Shown: positions 15,900-25,766, counted from the stretch's first letter. The stretch: 64,000 nucleotides of DNA from Psychrosphaera sp. B3R10 (GCF_018861025.1 NZ_JAHKQH010000023.1:122762-186761); one strand, 5' to 3'. The notes: a model not told the origin generated them from the sequence alone. Numbers and translations are program-made.

Positions 15900-18548
15900 A
15901 TGATGAAAAACGTTTTACATTCTGCGATTATTTTAATAGCAACCTTAGCAGGTGCGACTGGCTGTGATTCTAATTCAATGTCCGCTTCGTCCGGAGCATC
16001 AGTTGGTTCTGAGCCCATTAGTGCAAAAAAGTTTGCTGCAATTTTGGATGTGAAAACTCGAGTCATTACAAATCGTTCTACAGATGAGTGTGATAAAACC
16101 AAAGTAGATGGCCTATGTTATCAAGCCGAGCTTGTATTGACCTCTCCGGAATCGTTTATTGAACGTAACTGGCAAATTAAATTCAGTAATATGTCACCTG
16201 TCCAACAAGACTCCAGCGAGTTGTTTGACATTGTTCATATTAACGGTGATCTCCACAAACTAGTCCCAACCGAAAAGTTTTCTGGCTTTAAAGCTGGTGA
16301 AGTTTACGTTATTCCGTTTCAAGCTGGCTTTTGGGCATTATCTCAAACGGACCGTATGCCGAATTACTATTTGGTTGATAGCACGGATAATGCCTTTCTC
16401 ATCGAGAGTACGGTTCCTAAAGTTGACGTGGAAACTGGATTGGAAATACTGCCCCACGTTGTGCCTTTAAGTTTGGACGATAAACATTTTAAGCGTACAC
16501 CAGCCGATAATACGTCACCTGCGACTGCTGAATGGCTGTTTCAAGAAAATAACCAGTTTTATGAAAACGTTGATGTGACGTATTCAATTTTACCAACCCC
16601 TAAATCTATTAAAGCCCCGCGTATGGCAGGTAACCTCGATCTCACACGTGGCATTGCGATCGAGGTTAATGGAATTGAACTCAGTGGTATCGAAGCGGCA
16701 ATTGAGCGACTGGCTTATTTGGGTGTTGAGCAAGCCGAAGACGGGCTTAAAGTTGTTCTAACAAAAGCCGCAGGCTTATCTCTAGAGGGATACCAATTGG
16801 CAACAACGCGAAGTGGAATTGAAATAGTTGCTTCTACAGAAGTTGGTGCATTCTACGGCTTGCAATCTATTGCGAGTTTACTCGACCCAAATTCCCTGAC
16901 GGTGCCATTTATTGTGATTGAAGATGAGCCTAGATTTGAGTTCCGGGGGATGCATATCGATGTTTCTCGAAACTTTAAATCAAAAGAATTTATTCTTTCG
17001 GTGTTAGATCAGATGGCCGCGTATAAATTGAATAAATTTCATTTTCATTTGGCGGACGACGAAGGTTGGCGAGTCGCTATCCCTGGATTACCGGAGCTTA
17101 CCGATGTTGGCGCATTTCGTTGTCATGAAGCAACGGAGAAAAATTGTTTGTTGCCTCAATTAGGAGTAGGGCCAAATCGTGATTCGAAGATGAATGGATA
17201 TTATAGCTTTGAAGACTATAAAGAAATACTGGCTTATGCGGCTAAACGACATATTCAAGTCATTCCATCAATGGACATGCCAGGCCATTCTCGAGCTGCA
17301 ATAAAGTCAATGGCAGTGCGTTATTCAAACCTTGCTAAACAGGGCAAGTTAGAGCAAGCAAAACAGTATTTGTTACATGACATAGAAGATACAACTCAGT
17401 ATGAGTCAATCCAATTTTATAACGACAATACGCTTAATGCGTGCATGGATTCGTCGTATGACTTTATTGGAAAAGTAGTTGATGAACTGCAAATTATGCA
17501 CGCTGAAGCAGGTAATCCGTTAACTAAATACCATATTGGTGCTGACGAAACTGCCGGAGCTTGGGTAGAGTCAAGTGCGTGTGAAGCCTTATTAAAAAAC
17601 AATGTGATGGGCATTTCCGAAGCAGAAGATATCGCAGCTTATTTTGTCGAGCGAGTCTCTCAACTGTTGGCTAAGCGTAATATTGAAGCGGCGGGCTGGA
17701 ACGATGGTATGGGTCATACCAACGCAAGGCGAATGCCAGAAGTGGTGCAATCAAACGCGTGGACACCATTATTTTGGGGCGGACATAGTGCGGCGCATGA
17801 ACAGGCTAATCGTGGATGGCAACTCGTTGTGTCATCGCCAGATGCTCTTTATTTCGATTTCCCATATGAAGCAGATGCCAATGAACGTGGTTATTACTGG
17901 GCTGCGCGTCGCCTCAATTCCCGAAAAGTGTTTAGCATGATGCCAGAAAACTTACCCGCTCATGCCGAGTATTGGTTGGATAGAGAAGAAAACCCCTATG
18001 TCGCAGACGATACAAAAAAACTGAACGATGATGGCACGATAAAACAGCAGCCAATGGGCAAAGAATTTAAATTTTACGGTATGCAGGGGCAGTTGTGGTC
18101 GGAGACCGTACGTACCGACAACCAGGCGTCTTACATGATATTTCCACGGCTATATGCACTTGCGGAACGAGCATGGCATAAAGCCAATTGGGAACTTGAT
18201 TACAATTATCAAGGTGCGGTATACGGACCTGATACAAATCACTTTACCAAAGATAAGCGACTTTTCCAGGGTAAAGACTGGATCAGGTTTTCAAACCACA
18301 TCGGCAAAAAAACGCTTAGCAAAGCTGACAGCGTTGGACTTTTTTATCGATTGCCAACGCCAGGTGCTGTAATTCAGGACGGTCAATTGCTTGTAAATAC
18401 AATGTATTTTGGCTTACCGGTCGAATATAGAACGGAACAAAGTGACTGGCAGTTATATTCTGGTCCTACCGTTGTTAGCGGGTTAGTAGAAGTTAGAACA
18501 ACAACACTAGATGGTAGCCGAAAAGGCCGATCAATAGCCGTTCGTTAG
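15900..18548 (+). CDS. beta-N-acetylhexosaminidase / chitobiase (GH20) lipoprotein
   Basis: Glycosidase releasing GlcNAc from chitobiose and chitin oligomers. From ATG 15900 it has 882 residues and a lipoprotein signal peptide (ILIATLAGATGC). An N-terminal CHB_HEX-type carbohydrate domain (about 45-180), a GH20b domain, and the GH20 barrel follow; the barrel begins around EFRGMHIDVSRNFKS. The catalytic Asp-Glu pair is Asp549-Glu550 in HIGADETAGAW. The C-terminus resembles the chitobiase C-terminal domain. ATG 15900 (ATG ATG) is preferred to TTG 15846 because the signal peptide begins there. A NagR-type operator lies upstream. Probably anchored in the outer membrane or periplasm. Confidence 0.92.
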   Translation: MMKNVLHSAIILIATLAGATGCDSNSMSASSGASVGSEPISAKKFAAILDVKTRVITNRSTDECDKTKVDGLCYQAELVLTSPESFIERNWQIKFSNMSPVQQDSSELFDIVHINGDLHKLVPTEKFSGFKAGEVYVIPFQAGFWALSQTDRMPNYYLVDSTDNAFLIESTVPKVDVETGLEILPHVVPLSLDDKHFKRTPADNTSPATAEWLFQENNQFYENVDVTYSILPTPKSIKAPRMAGNLDLTRGIAIEVNGIELSGIEAAIERLAYLGVEQAEDGLKVVLTKAAGLSLEGYQLATTRSGIEIVASTEVGAFYGLQSIASLLDPNSLTVPFIVIEDEPRFEFRGMHIDVSRNFKSKEFILSVLDQMAAYKLNKFHFHLADDEGWRVAIPGLPELTDVGAFRCHEATEKNCLLPQLGVGPNRDSKMNGYYSFEDYKEILAYAAKRHIQVIPSMDMPGHSRAAIKSMAVRYSNLAKQGKLEQAKQYLLHDIEDTTQYESIQFYNDNTLNACMDSSYDFIGKVVDELQIMHAEAGNPLTKYHIGADETAGAWVESSACEALLKNNVMGISEAEDIAAYFVERVSQLLAKRNIEAAGWNDGMGHTNARRMPEVVQSNAWTPLFWGGHSAAHEQANRGWQLVVSSPDALYFDFPYEADANERGYYWAARRLNSRKVFSMMPENLPAHAEYWLDREENPYVADDTKKLNDDGTIKQQPMGKEFKFYGMQGQLWSETVRTDNQASYMIFPRLYALAERAWHKANWELDYNYQGAVYGPDTNHFTKDKRLFQGKDWIRFSNHIGKKTLSKADSVGLFYRLPTPGAVIQDGQLLVNTMYFGLPVEYRTEQSDWQLYSGPTVVSGLVEVRTTTLDGSRKGRSIAVR

Positions 18549-18559
18549 AACATTAGAGC

Positions 18560-18597
18560 TAGGTAAATGCAGTAATTTATTGCACTGCATTTACCTA
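18560..18597 (+). terminator. long hairpin after the GH20 gene
   Basis: Perfect 14-bp stem (TAGGTAAATGCAGT against ACTGCATTTACCTA) with a 10-base loop, 12 bases after the stop codon. The T-rich stretch that follows is interrupted, so it may be a terminator or a 3'-end stabiliser. Confidence 0.55.
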
Positions 18598-18934
18598 TAA
18601 AGCCTATTTTATTTGCGCTCTATGCGTATCGTCGGGTTGTGTTTAGTTTTGCTTTGAACCAAAAAAATCGAATAAAATGGTGTTCAAAATTGTCTCCTTT
18701 CCAGTTTTATACTGTTTGATATTTCTTATTATTTTAAATGAAAGACTAATGCACTTAGCTGTGAATGGTTTTATCACCTAATTTCTGCACTCATTTCAGA
18801 CTCAAATATCCAAGTTTTCCATATTTCCATCTATTTAATTAGGTAGAAAAATTTACTATTTTATAATGACATATAGTTTTTTATAAAAAATTACACGAAT
18901 CTTTCTTGATCTTATTTATTGTTGTGATAACTTA

Positions 18935-18952
18935 AATGACAGCGCTGTCATT
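18935..18952. promoter_or_regulatory. NagR-type operator upstream of nagK (perfect palindrome)
   Basis: AATGACAGCGCTGTCATT is a perfect 18-bp palindrome, extended by A and T to 20 bp (18934-18953). It is the strongest of the four copies and lies 142 bases before the chosen nagK start. Confidence 0.88.
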
Positions 18953-19076
18953 TATGACTGGGCAATAAAATTTCCATATTGGGTTTTATTGCTAGCAAAG
19001 TGTTATTTCATGTTGTGGTGAAGTTTGCTCAGGGATGAGCGTTTTTTTAACAAAAATAGAATTTGTTGGATTGAAG

Positions 19077-19973
19077 ATGAGTAAAGATAAATATAATAAC
19101 AAACAGCTTTATTTAGGTGTCGACGGCGGCGGAAGTAAATGTCGAGCTGTTCTTTATTCGGAACAAGACGGTGTTATAGGTGATGCTATATCTGGTCCAG
19201 CAAATGCGCTTCGTGGTGTTGCTCAGGCTCAGAAACATATTGTAGAAGCTACAGATGCAGCACTGGCTCAAGCCGGTTTGCCTGCAGAATATAAATCAAA
19301 CCTAATCGCAGGTATCGGACTCGCTGGCCTCAATTTAGAAGCTTGCATGAATGAAATGAAACTGTGGGCATCTCCTTTTAAAAATACTTTTTACACCACT
19401 GATTTACATATTGCTTGTATCGGCGCTCACGGTGGCGAAGATGGCGCAGTAATGATTATAGGTACAGGTTCGAGTGCATTGGTGTCTGAAAATAACGAAT
19501 TATTTGAACTTGGGGGTCACGGATTCCCAGTTGGCGACGCTGGTAGCGGTGCATGGTTAGGTTTTAAGTCAATTGAGTTGACCTTAAGAGTGATGGAAGG
19601 TTTGGTGAAAACAAGTGATTTTATCGACGAAATAGTATCGATTTATAAAATAAACAAAGCTGTAGATCTTGCTCAACTTGTCTCTGGGTATAGCCCAACC
19701 GATTTTGGTAAGTTAGCGCCTGTTGTTGTTAAACATGCCCTACAGAAAGATGCTCATGCGTTGGCAATTATGCAAGCCGGGGCTCAATATCTTTCACAGC
19801 TTGCAAAGAAATTACTGGATGGCAGAGACGTAAAACTGTCATTGATTGGGGGGTTGTCACCCCTTGTAGAAAAATATTTAGACGCTGATGTTGTTGCCAA
19901 GTTAACTCCGGCCAAACAGCCACCGGAAATAGGTGCGGTATTTTTTGCACAGCAACAAATTAAAGCGCTTTAA
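19077..19973 (+). CDS. nagK: N-acetylglucosamine kinase (BadF/BadG/BcrA/BcrD ATPase family)
   Basis: ATP-dependent kinase forming GlcNAc-6-phosphate. The ASKHA fold begins with YLGVDGGGSKCRAVL; the second phosphate loop is VMIIGTGSSAL, followed by GGHGFPVGDAGSGAWLG, typical of BadF-type GlcNAc kinases as in Shewanella. From ATG 19077 the protein has 298 residues; an alternative ATG at 19035 adds 14 residues but sits only one base after AGGG, while GGA lies at a usable distance before 19077. First gene of nagK-nagB-nagA behind the perfect operator. Confidence 0.9.
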   Translation: MSKDKYNNKQLYLGVDGGGSKCRAVLYSEQDGVIGDAISGPANALRGVAQAQKHIVEATDAALAQAGLPAEYKSNLIAGIGLAGLNLEACMNEMKLWASPFKNTFYTTDLHIACIGAHGGEDGAVMIIGTGSSALVSENNELFELGGHGFPVGDAGSGAWLGFKSIELTLRVMEGLVKTSDFIDEIVSIYKINKAVDLAQLVSGYSPTDFGKLAPVVVKHALQKDAHALAIMQAGAQYLSQLAKKLLDGRDVKLSLIGGLSPLVEKYLDADVVAKLTPAKQPPEIGAVFFAQQQIKAL

Positions 19974-20008
19974 CCAGCATTACATTTACCTAACGTAGGA
20001 ATAAAAAT

Positions 20009-21010
20009 ATGTTAACAAATACCATTATGGAACGAGAAGCAAGAGAAGCACCTGCTCGCATTCAACAGCAATTAGAGAAAAACAAAGCTGTAGTTGAAAA
20101 ACTAGGTGAAACGCTACGTTCCCTTGCGCCAAAATTTGTTTTCATGGTTGGTCGTGGTTCCTCTGATCACGCAGGTGTTTTTGGCAAATATTTGATTGAA
20201 GTTGAAACTGGAACACCAGTAGTGGCCGCAGCCCCTTCGGTCAAAAGTGTATATGGTTCAACAGTTAGTTTAGCCGGTAGCGCTGTAATTGTTATTTCGC
20301 AATCCGGTCGCAGCCCAGACATTTTATCTCAGGCTGAATTGGCTAAAGCTCAAGGTGCACTTTGTATCGCACTTGTTAATGATCAAACTTCGCCATTGGC
20401 AGAGTTGGCAGATGTTGTCGTCCCACTTAATGTTGGTGAAGAAAAAGCTGTTGCAGCAACCAAGAGTTACCTTGCAACCTTAAGTGCCTTTCTACAGATA
20501 GTGGCGCATTGGAAAAACGACCCAGCATTAATTGCTGCTGTGGACGAATTACCTGCTGTTCTTGCAAAAACAGTCGATGAACCAGTGCAACTTAAGCCAG
20601 AATCTTTGACTAATGTTGACCACTTGGTTGTTATGGGGCGTGGTTTTGGTTATGCCTTGTCACGTGAAGTTGCATTAAAACTAAAAGAAGTATGCGGTAT
20701 TCAGGCTGAGTCATTTTCATCGGCAGAATTTTTGCACGGTCCGGTGACATTAGTTGAGGGCGGGTTAGACATTATCAGCTTAGATATCGATGATGAGTCA
20801 AAACAAAGCCATGACGAACAAATTAACGAAGTGAAAAAACGTGGTGCAACTGTGTCTCACATTTCACAAACAAGTAATACTATTCCAAATCGTATTGCGC
20901 CGTTGACTATTTTACAGCGATTTTATATTGATGTAGCGAATGTTGCTGTGAGTCGTGGTGTTGACCCAGACGCGCCGGCTGGCTTAAACAAAGTCACAAA
21001 AACGCTATAG
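20009..21010 (+). CDS. nagB-II: glucosamine-6-phosphate deaminase, SIS-domain type (NagB-II)
   Basis: Converts glucosamine-6-phosphate to fructose-6-phosphate and ammonia. 333 residues made of two SIS domains: first with VGRGSSDHAG and VISQSGRSPDIL, second with VVMGRGFGYALSREVALKLK and SSAEFLHGP, as in the sugar-isomerising half of GlmS. There is no glutaminase domain, which separates it from GlmS. It is unrelated to classical NagB and corresponds to the NagB-II form known from Shewanella. AGGA precedes the ATG. It lies between nagK and nagA. Confidence 0.93.
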   Translation: MLTNTIMEREAREAPARIQQQLEKNKAVVEKLGETLRSLAPKFVFMVGRGSSDHAGVFGKYLIEVETGTPVVAAAPSVKSVYGSTVSLAGSAVIVISQSGRSPDILSQAELAKAQGALCIALVNDQTSPLAELADVVVPLNVGEEKAVAATKSYLATLSAFLQIVAHWKNDPALIAAVDELPAVLAKTVDEPVQLKPESLTNVDHLVVMGRGFGYALSREVALKLKEVCGIQAESFSSAEFLHGPVTLVEGGLDIISLDIDDESKQSHDEQINEVKKRGATVSHISQTSNTIPNRIAPLTILQRFYIDVANVAVSRGVDPDAPAGLNKVTKTL

Positions 21011-21019
21011 ATAGAAGGT

Positions 21020-21050
21020 GTTTGGTTTATTAAGACTTAATAAACCAAAC
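21020..21050. repeat. 15-bp perfect inverted repeat between nagB-II and nagA
   Basis: GTTTGGTTTATTAAG, one A, then its exact complement CTTAATAAACCAAAC. In RNA it forms a long hairpin 10 bases after the nagB-II stop. There is no T tract directly behind it (a short one lies at 21064-21069), so RNA processing, stabilisation or attenuation is more likely than simple termination. Confidence 0.8.
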
Positions 21051-21085
21051 AGGCTAAGATAACTTTTTTAAATGTGGGCGTAGCT

Positions 21086-22210
21086 ATGTTATTAACAGCA
21101 GACAAAATATTTGATGGTAATCAATTTCTTAGTGATAAAACGTTAGAAGTTGAGGATGGCAAAATCGTGGCTATTCACGATGGGGTTTTACCACAGACTC
21201 AAATATTGACAGGAACATTAACTGCTGGTTTTATCGATTATCATGTGAATGGTGGTGGCGGTAAATTATTTAACTTTGAGCCCACAATAGAGACGTTAAA
21301 AGCTATGGTAGCAGCGCATGCCAAGTTTGGTACTACTGCTATGGTTCCTACCTTAATTACTGATACTGCAGAGGTTATGATTCAGGCGGCAGATGCGACG
21401 GCAGAGGCCATCGCCAATTCCCTACCTGGCGTCCTTGGCGTGCATTATGAAGGCCCACATTTGTCTATCCCTAAAAAGGGTGTGCATGAAGAAAGCTTAG
21501 TTCGACCAATTGGTGATGTCGAACGCGAGCTGTTTTCTAGACAAGATTTGGGCGTAAAAATTATCACCCTAGCGCCTGAAAACGTATCAGACGAAGACAT
21601 TCAGTTTTTAGTTTCAACCAAGAATAAAGTTTCTCTTGGGCACAGCAATGCGACCTTTGCGCGAGCCAAAGAAGGGGTAGTGCTTGGTGCCGATGGTTTT
21701 ACCCATTTATTTAATGCCATGTCCCCATTTACGAGCCGCGAGCCAGGTGTGTTGGGAGCAGCGTTACAAAGCGATGCAGCCTGGTGTGGCATTATTATTG
21801 ATGGGCATCATATGCATTATGGTTCAGCGCAAGTGGCTTATGCAGCTAAGCCCAAGGGAAAACTTTTACTGGTCACGGACGCTATGTCTACCGTTGGAAG
21901 TGACCAACAGGGCTTTGAATTTTTTGGTGTGGAGGTCATTCGCGACGGCGATAAACTTGCGACGCCGGAAGGCACATTGGCCGGCTCAGCACTTGATATG
22001 ATTACAGCGGTCAAAAATGCGGTTGTGCATTGCAATATTCCACTATCTGAAGCCCTCAATATGGCGTCATTATATCCGGCAGAATACCTTGGTGTCGCCG
22101 ACACTATGGGCAGCATAGAAATCGGTAAAAACGCCGACCTAACGCTTTATACCGACGACTTTAACGTTACCAAAACGTGGATCTTAGGCGAGTTAGTCCA
22201 TACGAATTAA
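21086..22210 (+). CDS. nagA: N-acetylglucosamine-6-phosphate deacetylase
   Basis: Amidohydrolase producing glucosamine-6-phosphate and acetate. 374 residues from ATG 21086; a GTG at 21074 would add four residues. Visible motifs: GFIDYHVNGGGG (metal site start), HYEGPHLSIPKKGVH (HxEGP with metal-binding Glu), SLGHSNA, FTHLFNAMSPF, and the catalytic Asp in LVTDAMSTVGS. Third gene of the nagK-nagB-nagA set. The acetate it releases could be used by Acs, encoded 1.5 kb downstream. Confidence 0.95.
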   Translation: MLLTADKIFDGNQFLSDKTLEVEDGKIVAIHDGVLPQTQILTGTLTAGFIDYHVNGGGGKLFNFEPTIETLKAMVAAHAKFGTTAMVPTLITDTAEVMIQAADATAEAIANSLPGVLGVHYEGPHLSIPKKGVHEESLVRPIGDVERELFSRQDLGVKIITLAPENVSDEDIQFLVSTKNKVSLGHSNATFARAKEGVVLGADGFTHLFNAMSPFTSREPGVLGAALQSDAAWCGIIIDGHHMHYGSAQVAYAAKPKGKLLLVTDAMSTVGSDQQGFEFFGVEVIRDGDKLATPEGTLAGSALDMITAVKNAVVHCNIPLSEALNMASLYPAEYLGVADTMGSIEIGKNADLTLYTDDFNVTKTWILGELVHTN

Positions 22211-22219
22211 TTTAATATA

Positions 22220-22243
22220 ATCCTCACTATGTGGGGATTTTTG
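22220..22243 (+). terminator. terminator after nagA
   Basis: Stem ATCCTCAC/GTGGGGAT (8 bp, one G-U pair), TAT loop, then a run of T. It ends the nagK-nagB-nagA unit in part; nagP follows 54 bases later. Confidence 0.75.
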
Positions 22244-22296
22244 TATAACAAAAAAATAACTATAACTACAAATAAAAGCAAAATTGGGAGAGTCAT

Positions 22297-23616
22297 ATGA
22301 CTTCAATATCAACCACGCAACCGGCTACGGATGCAAAATCGAACTTTATGCCGATGGTTATTATCGGTGTGTTGTTTTTTATCTTTGGCTTCGTCACTTG
22401 GTTAAATGGCTCTTTAATCCCATTTTTAAAAATAATATGTGAGCTAAATGAGTTTCAGGCCTTATTAGTGACATTTGCGTTTTACATTGCGTATACCGTG
22501 ATGGCCTTTCCAATGTCATTATTGTTGGATAAAACGGGTTATAAAAATGGTATGGCACTTGGTTTAGCCGTCATGGTTGTGGGGGCGTTATTGTTTATTC
22601 CGGCAGCTAAAACGGGTCATTATTTTGTGTTTCTAACGGCATTGTTTGTTTTGGGTTCCGGTTTAACTATTTTGCAAACTGCCTCTAATCCTTATGTTGT
22701 TAAAATTGGCCCAGAAAGCAGCGCTGCAATGCGTATAAGTATTATGGGTCTTATTAACAAAGCAGCCGGTGTTTTGGCTCCAATGTTATTCACGGCGCTC
22801 GTTTTGTCAGGGATGGGAGATTATTCTGAAACACATATCGCTTCTTTAGATGCGGCGTCTCGTGCGGCAAAAATTGACGAGTTGTCTAACGCGCTTATCC
22901 TGCCTTATATCGGTATGGCAATCGCTTTATCTTTGCTTGTTGCTTTTGTTAAGTTTTCAAACTTGCCAGAACTTGAGCTCGAAGATGATGCAGAGGATGA
23001 TAGTGCCCATAACATTATGTCTTTTCCACATACGGTTCTAGGTGCCGTGGCTATATTCTTTTATGTCGGCATCGAAGTTATCGCAGGCGACACAATTGGT
23101 TTATATGGTCAAGCGTTGAACGTCGAAAATTTTGCCAGCCTCACGTCTTATACTATGGTATTTATGGTTATTGGGTATGTTATTGGTGCTACATGTATTC
23201 CGCGTTATATTAGTCAACAACAAGCCTTACTGGGTTCTGCAATAGCAGGGATGTTGTGTTTGGTTGGCGTACTAACTGCGTCGGTTGAAAGCCATGCAAT
23301 ATCTAGTGTTTTGTGGGGTTGGAGCGGTATAGCAACTATCCCTGATAGCGTAACGTTTGTTGCTATGCTTGGTCTGGCTCATGCTTTAGTTTGGCCAGCG
23401 GTGTGGCCGCTTGCTCTTAATGGATTAGGCAAGTATACAGCGCAGGGTTCAGCACTTATGATAATGGGTATAGCAGGTGGTGCGATTCTACCTTTGGCGT
23501 TTGGTCAGATCGCCCATGTAACAGAAGAGACTAGCTTAGGTTATTTAGTTGGTTTCATCTGTTATGGTTACCTTCTATATTATGGATTGATTGGACATAA
23601 AAAAAGAAGTTGGTAA
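22297..23616 (+). CDS. nagP: N-acetylglucosamine permease (MFS, FucP/GluP-like)
   Basis: 439-residue inner-membrane sugar/proton symporter with about 12 hydrophobic segments. The N-terminal FGFVTWLNGSLIPFLK and central LQTASNPYVVKIGPESSAA are signatures of the FucP/glucose-galactose transporter family. The family and the nag context match NagP described in Shewanella. A strong ribosome site (GGGAGAG) precedes ATG. No operator palindrome lies directly upstream, so expression probably depends on read-through from nagK or on an unseen promoter. Confidence 0.92.
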   Translation: MTSISTTQPATDAKSNFMPMVIIGVLFFIFGFVTWLNGSLIPFLKIICELNEFQALLVTFAFYIAYTVMAFPMSLLLDKTGYKNGMALGLAVMVVGALLFIPAAKTGHYFVFLTALFVLGSGLTILQTASNPYVVKIGPESSAAMRISIMGLINKAAGVLAPMLFTALVLSGMGDYSETHIASLDAASRAAKIDELSNALILPYIGMAIALSLLVAFVKFSNLPELELEDDAEDDSAHNIMSFPHTVLGAVAIFFYVGIEVIAGDTIGLYGQALNVENFASLTSYTMVFMVIGYVIGATCIPRYISQQQALLGSAIAGMLCLVGVLTASVESHAISSVLWGWSGIATIPDSVTFVAMLGLAHALVWPAVWPLALNGLGKYTAQGSALMIMGIAGGAILPLAFGQIAHVTEETSLGYLVGFICYGYLLYYGLIGHKKRSW

Positions 23617-23631
23617 TACCAACTCGTCAAA

Positions 23632-23653
23632 TAGCTAGCCAGTAGGCTAGCTA
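23632..23653. repeat. perfect inverted repeat between nagP and acs
   Basis: TAGCTAGCC, AGTA loop, GGCTAGCTA. It can form a 9-bp hairpin 16 bases after the nagP stop; no T tract follows, so it is not a standard terminator. Confidence 0.65.
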
Positions 23654-23687
23654 CCGATAGGGTTTAACAAAAATAAGAGAGAGGGAC

Positions 23688-25646
23688 ATGACAGATATAT
23701 TCCAAGTTCCAGCGCATTATGAAGCACATACTTTGCTTAATAATGATGAGTATTTAGCCATGTATCAGGAGTCGATCAAAAATCCTGATAGTTTCTGGCA
23801 AGAACAAGCGCAAAATCTAGATTGGAGCAAGCCGTTTACTAAGGTCAAAAATACCAGTTTTGCGAAAGGCAATGTTGATATTAAATGGTTTGAAGATGGA
23901 GAGTTAAACGTAAGTTACAACTGTATCGACCGCCATTTAGCAACCCGCGCCAATGACACCGCTATTATTTGGGAAAGTGATGATGGCGAAGCATCAGAGT
24001 ATATCTCATTTCAGAAACTCCACGACGAAGTTGCAAAAATTGCTAATGGCCTAAAAAAATTAGGGATAGAAAAAGGCGACCGAGTTGCTATTTATATGCC
24101 GATGATCCCAGAAGCGGCTTACGCGATGTTGGCCTGTGCGCGGATTGGCGCAGTCCATTCTGTCATTTTCGCTGGTTTTTCTCCCCATGCAATTGCTGAC
24201 CGCATAAATGATTGTCAATCGAAGGTAATTATAACCGCTGATGAAGGTTTCCGCGGTGGAAGTTTGATCCCACTTAAAGCCAATGTCGATGAAGCCTTAG
24301 AGCGTCCAGACACTGCTTGTTTAGAATCGGTTGTTTGTTTTAAATATACCGGCCAAGACATTGCCTGGCATGACGGAACAACAAGTCGTGCTGGCAAAGA
24401 TATTTGGTGGCATGAGTTAACAGCAGATTGTGAAGCTGTTTGCGAACCCACTGCAATGAATGCTGAAGATCCACTATTCATATTGTATACCTCTGGCTCG
24501 ACGGGCAAACCCAAAGGTGTTTTACATACCACCGGCGGATATTTAGTGTACGCAGCGTTAACGCATAAATATGTTTTTGACTGTAAACCTGGTGATATTT
24601 ATTGGTGCGGTGCAGATGTAGGCTGGGTAACTGGTCACAGTTATTTAATCTACGGACCATTAGCCAATGGCGTAACCACACTTGTTTTTGAAGGGATCCC
24701 TGTATACCCAAATGTTTCTCGATTAAGTGAGATCGTTGATAAGCATAAGGTTGATGTGTTGTATACCGCACCAACAGCTATCAGAGCATTGATGGCAAAG
24801 GGTGATGCGGTAATTGCTGGAACTCATCGAAAATCCCTTAGATTATTAGGCTCGGTCGGTGAACCAATTAATCCAGAAGCATGGAGTTGGTATCACAAAA
24901 CAATTGGCAATGAAAACTGCCCAATAGTTGATACGTGGTGGCAAACGGAAACCGGTGGCATCTTAATTACCCCTTTACCTGGGGCAACAGACTTAAAACC
25001 GGGTTCTGCTACGCGGCCATTTTTTGGCGTCCAACCTGCGTTAGTGAGTAATGAAGGCGAAATTGTTGAAGGAGCAACCGAAGGCAATTTAGTTATGTTA
25101 GACAGTTGGCCGGGTCAGGCTCGTACGTTATTTGGTGATCACGAACGTTTTGAGCAAACGTACTTCTCTACCTATGAAGGCATGTATTTTTCTGGTGACG
25201 GTGCACGCCGTGATGAAGATGGGTATTACTGGATCACAGGTCGAGTTGACGATGTTTTAAATGTATCTGGCCATCGATTAGGTACTGCTGAAATTGAAAG
25301 CTCGTTGGTTGCACATGCTGCAACGGCAGAAGCGGCTGTTGTTGGGTATCCACACGACATAAAAGGTCAGGGAATTTATGTATATTTAATTCCAAAAGAC
25401 GGCGTTGAAGTTACAGACGAACTGACTAAAGAAGTTCGCGATTGGGTTGCTAAAGACTTAAGTCCAATAGCCAAACCAGACGTAATTCAATGGACAGACG
25501 GTTTACCTAAAACGCGTTCTGGTAAAATAATGCGTCGAATTTTGCGCAAAATTGCGGCAAATGAACACGATAGTTTAGGTGACACCAGTACTTTGGCTGA
25601 CCCGAGTGTGGTGCCACGTTTAATCGAAAATAGAAAAGGTAAATAG
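23688..25646 (+). CDS. acs: acetyl-CoA synthetase
   Basis: AMP-forming enzyme that turns acetate, ATP and CoA into acetyl-CoA. 652 residues, standard length. The ATP/AMP motif is [16 protein letters not shown] (near 266); the acetyl-CoA synthetase signature WWQTETGG follows; the regulatory lysine is Lys613 in [12 protein letters not shown], equivalent to Lys609 of Salmonella Acs. A strong ribosome site (AGAGAGAGGGAC) precedes ATG. It follows nagP in the same direction, which suits a role in recovering acetate from NagA, although housekeeping acs genes exist widely. Confidence 0.96.
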   Translation: MTDIFQVPAHYEAHTLLNNDEYLAMYQESIKNPDSFWQEQAQNLDWSKPFTKVKNTSFAKGNVDIKWFEDGELNVSYNCIDRHLATRANDTAIIWESDDGEASEYISFQKLHDEVAKIANGLKKLGIEKGDRVAIYMPMIPEAAYAMLACARIGAVHSVIFAGFSPHAIADRINDCQSKVIITADEGFRGGSLIPLKANVDEALERPDTACLESVVCFKYTGQDIAWHDGTTSRAGKDIWWHELTADCEAVCEPTAMNAEDPLFILYTSGSTGKPKGVLHTTGGYLVYAALTHKYVFDCKPGDIYWCGADVGWVTGHSYLIYGPLANGVTTLVFEGIPVYPNVSRLSEIVDKHKVDVLYTAPTAIRALMAKGDAVIAGTHRKSLRLLGSVGEPINPEAWSWYHKTIGNENCPIVDTWWQTETGGILITPLPGATDLKPGSATRPFFGVQPALVSNEGEIVEGATEGNLVMLDSWPGQARTLFGDHERFEQTYFSTYEGMYFSGDGARRDEDGYYWITGRVDDVLNVSGHRLGTAEIESSLVAHAATAEAAVVGYPHDIKGQGIYVYLIPKDGVEVTDELTKEVRDWVAKDLSPIAKPDVIQWTDGLPKTRSGKIMRRILRKIAANEHDSLGDTSTLADPSVVPRLIENRKGK

Positions 25647-25678
25647 TAGCGCTTAGCGACTGGTTACAAATTTAAATG

Positions 25679-25703
25679 AAACCCGCTTTTTGCGGGTTTT
25701 TTT
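25679..25703 (+). terminator. Rho-independent terminator after acs
   Basis: Stem AAACCCGC/GCGGGTTT with a T5 loop and a T tract. It marks the end of the GlcNAc locus. Confidence 0.9.
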
Positions 25704-25766
25704 ATGCGAGACAGAATCGAAGTGGTATAACTGAACGATTGATATCTTTCATAATTGGAGAAAAAC

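Larger units (their letters stand above)
18549..19076. other. GH20-nagK intergenic control region
   Basis: About 530 AT-rich bases. It holds a strong hairpin at 18560-18597 behind the GH20 gene and the perfect palindromic operator at 18935-18952 before nagK. The stretch 18600-18930 shows no open frame with a ribosome site and no recognisable RNA; it may hold a leader or promoter elements that I could not resolve. Confidence 0.6.

Noticed and set aside
22297-25646. Further NagR boxes before nagP or acs
   Set aside because: I searched the gaps 22211-22296 and 23617-23687 and found no match to the AATGACA/TGTCATT arms.
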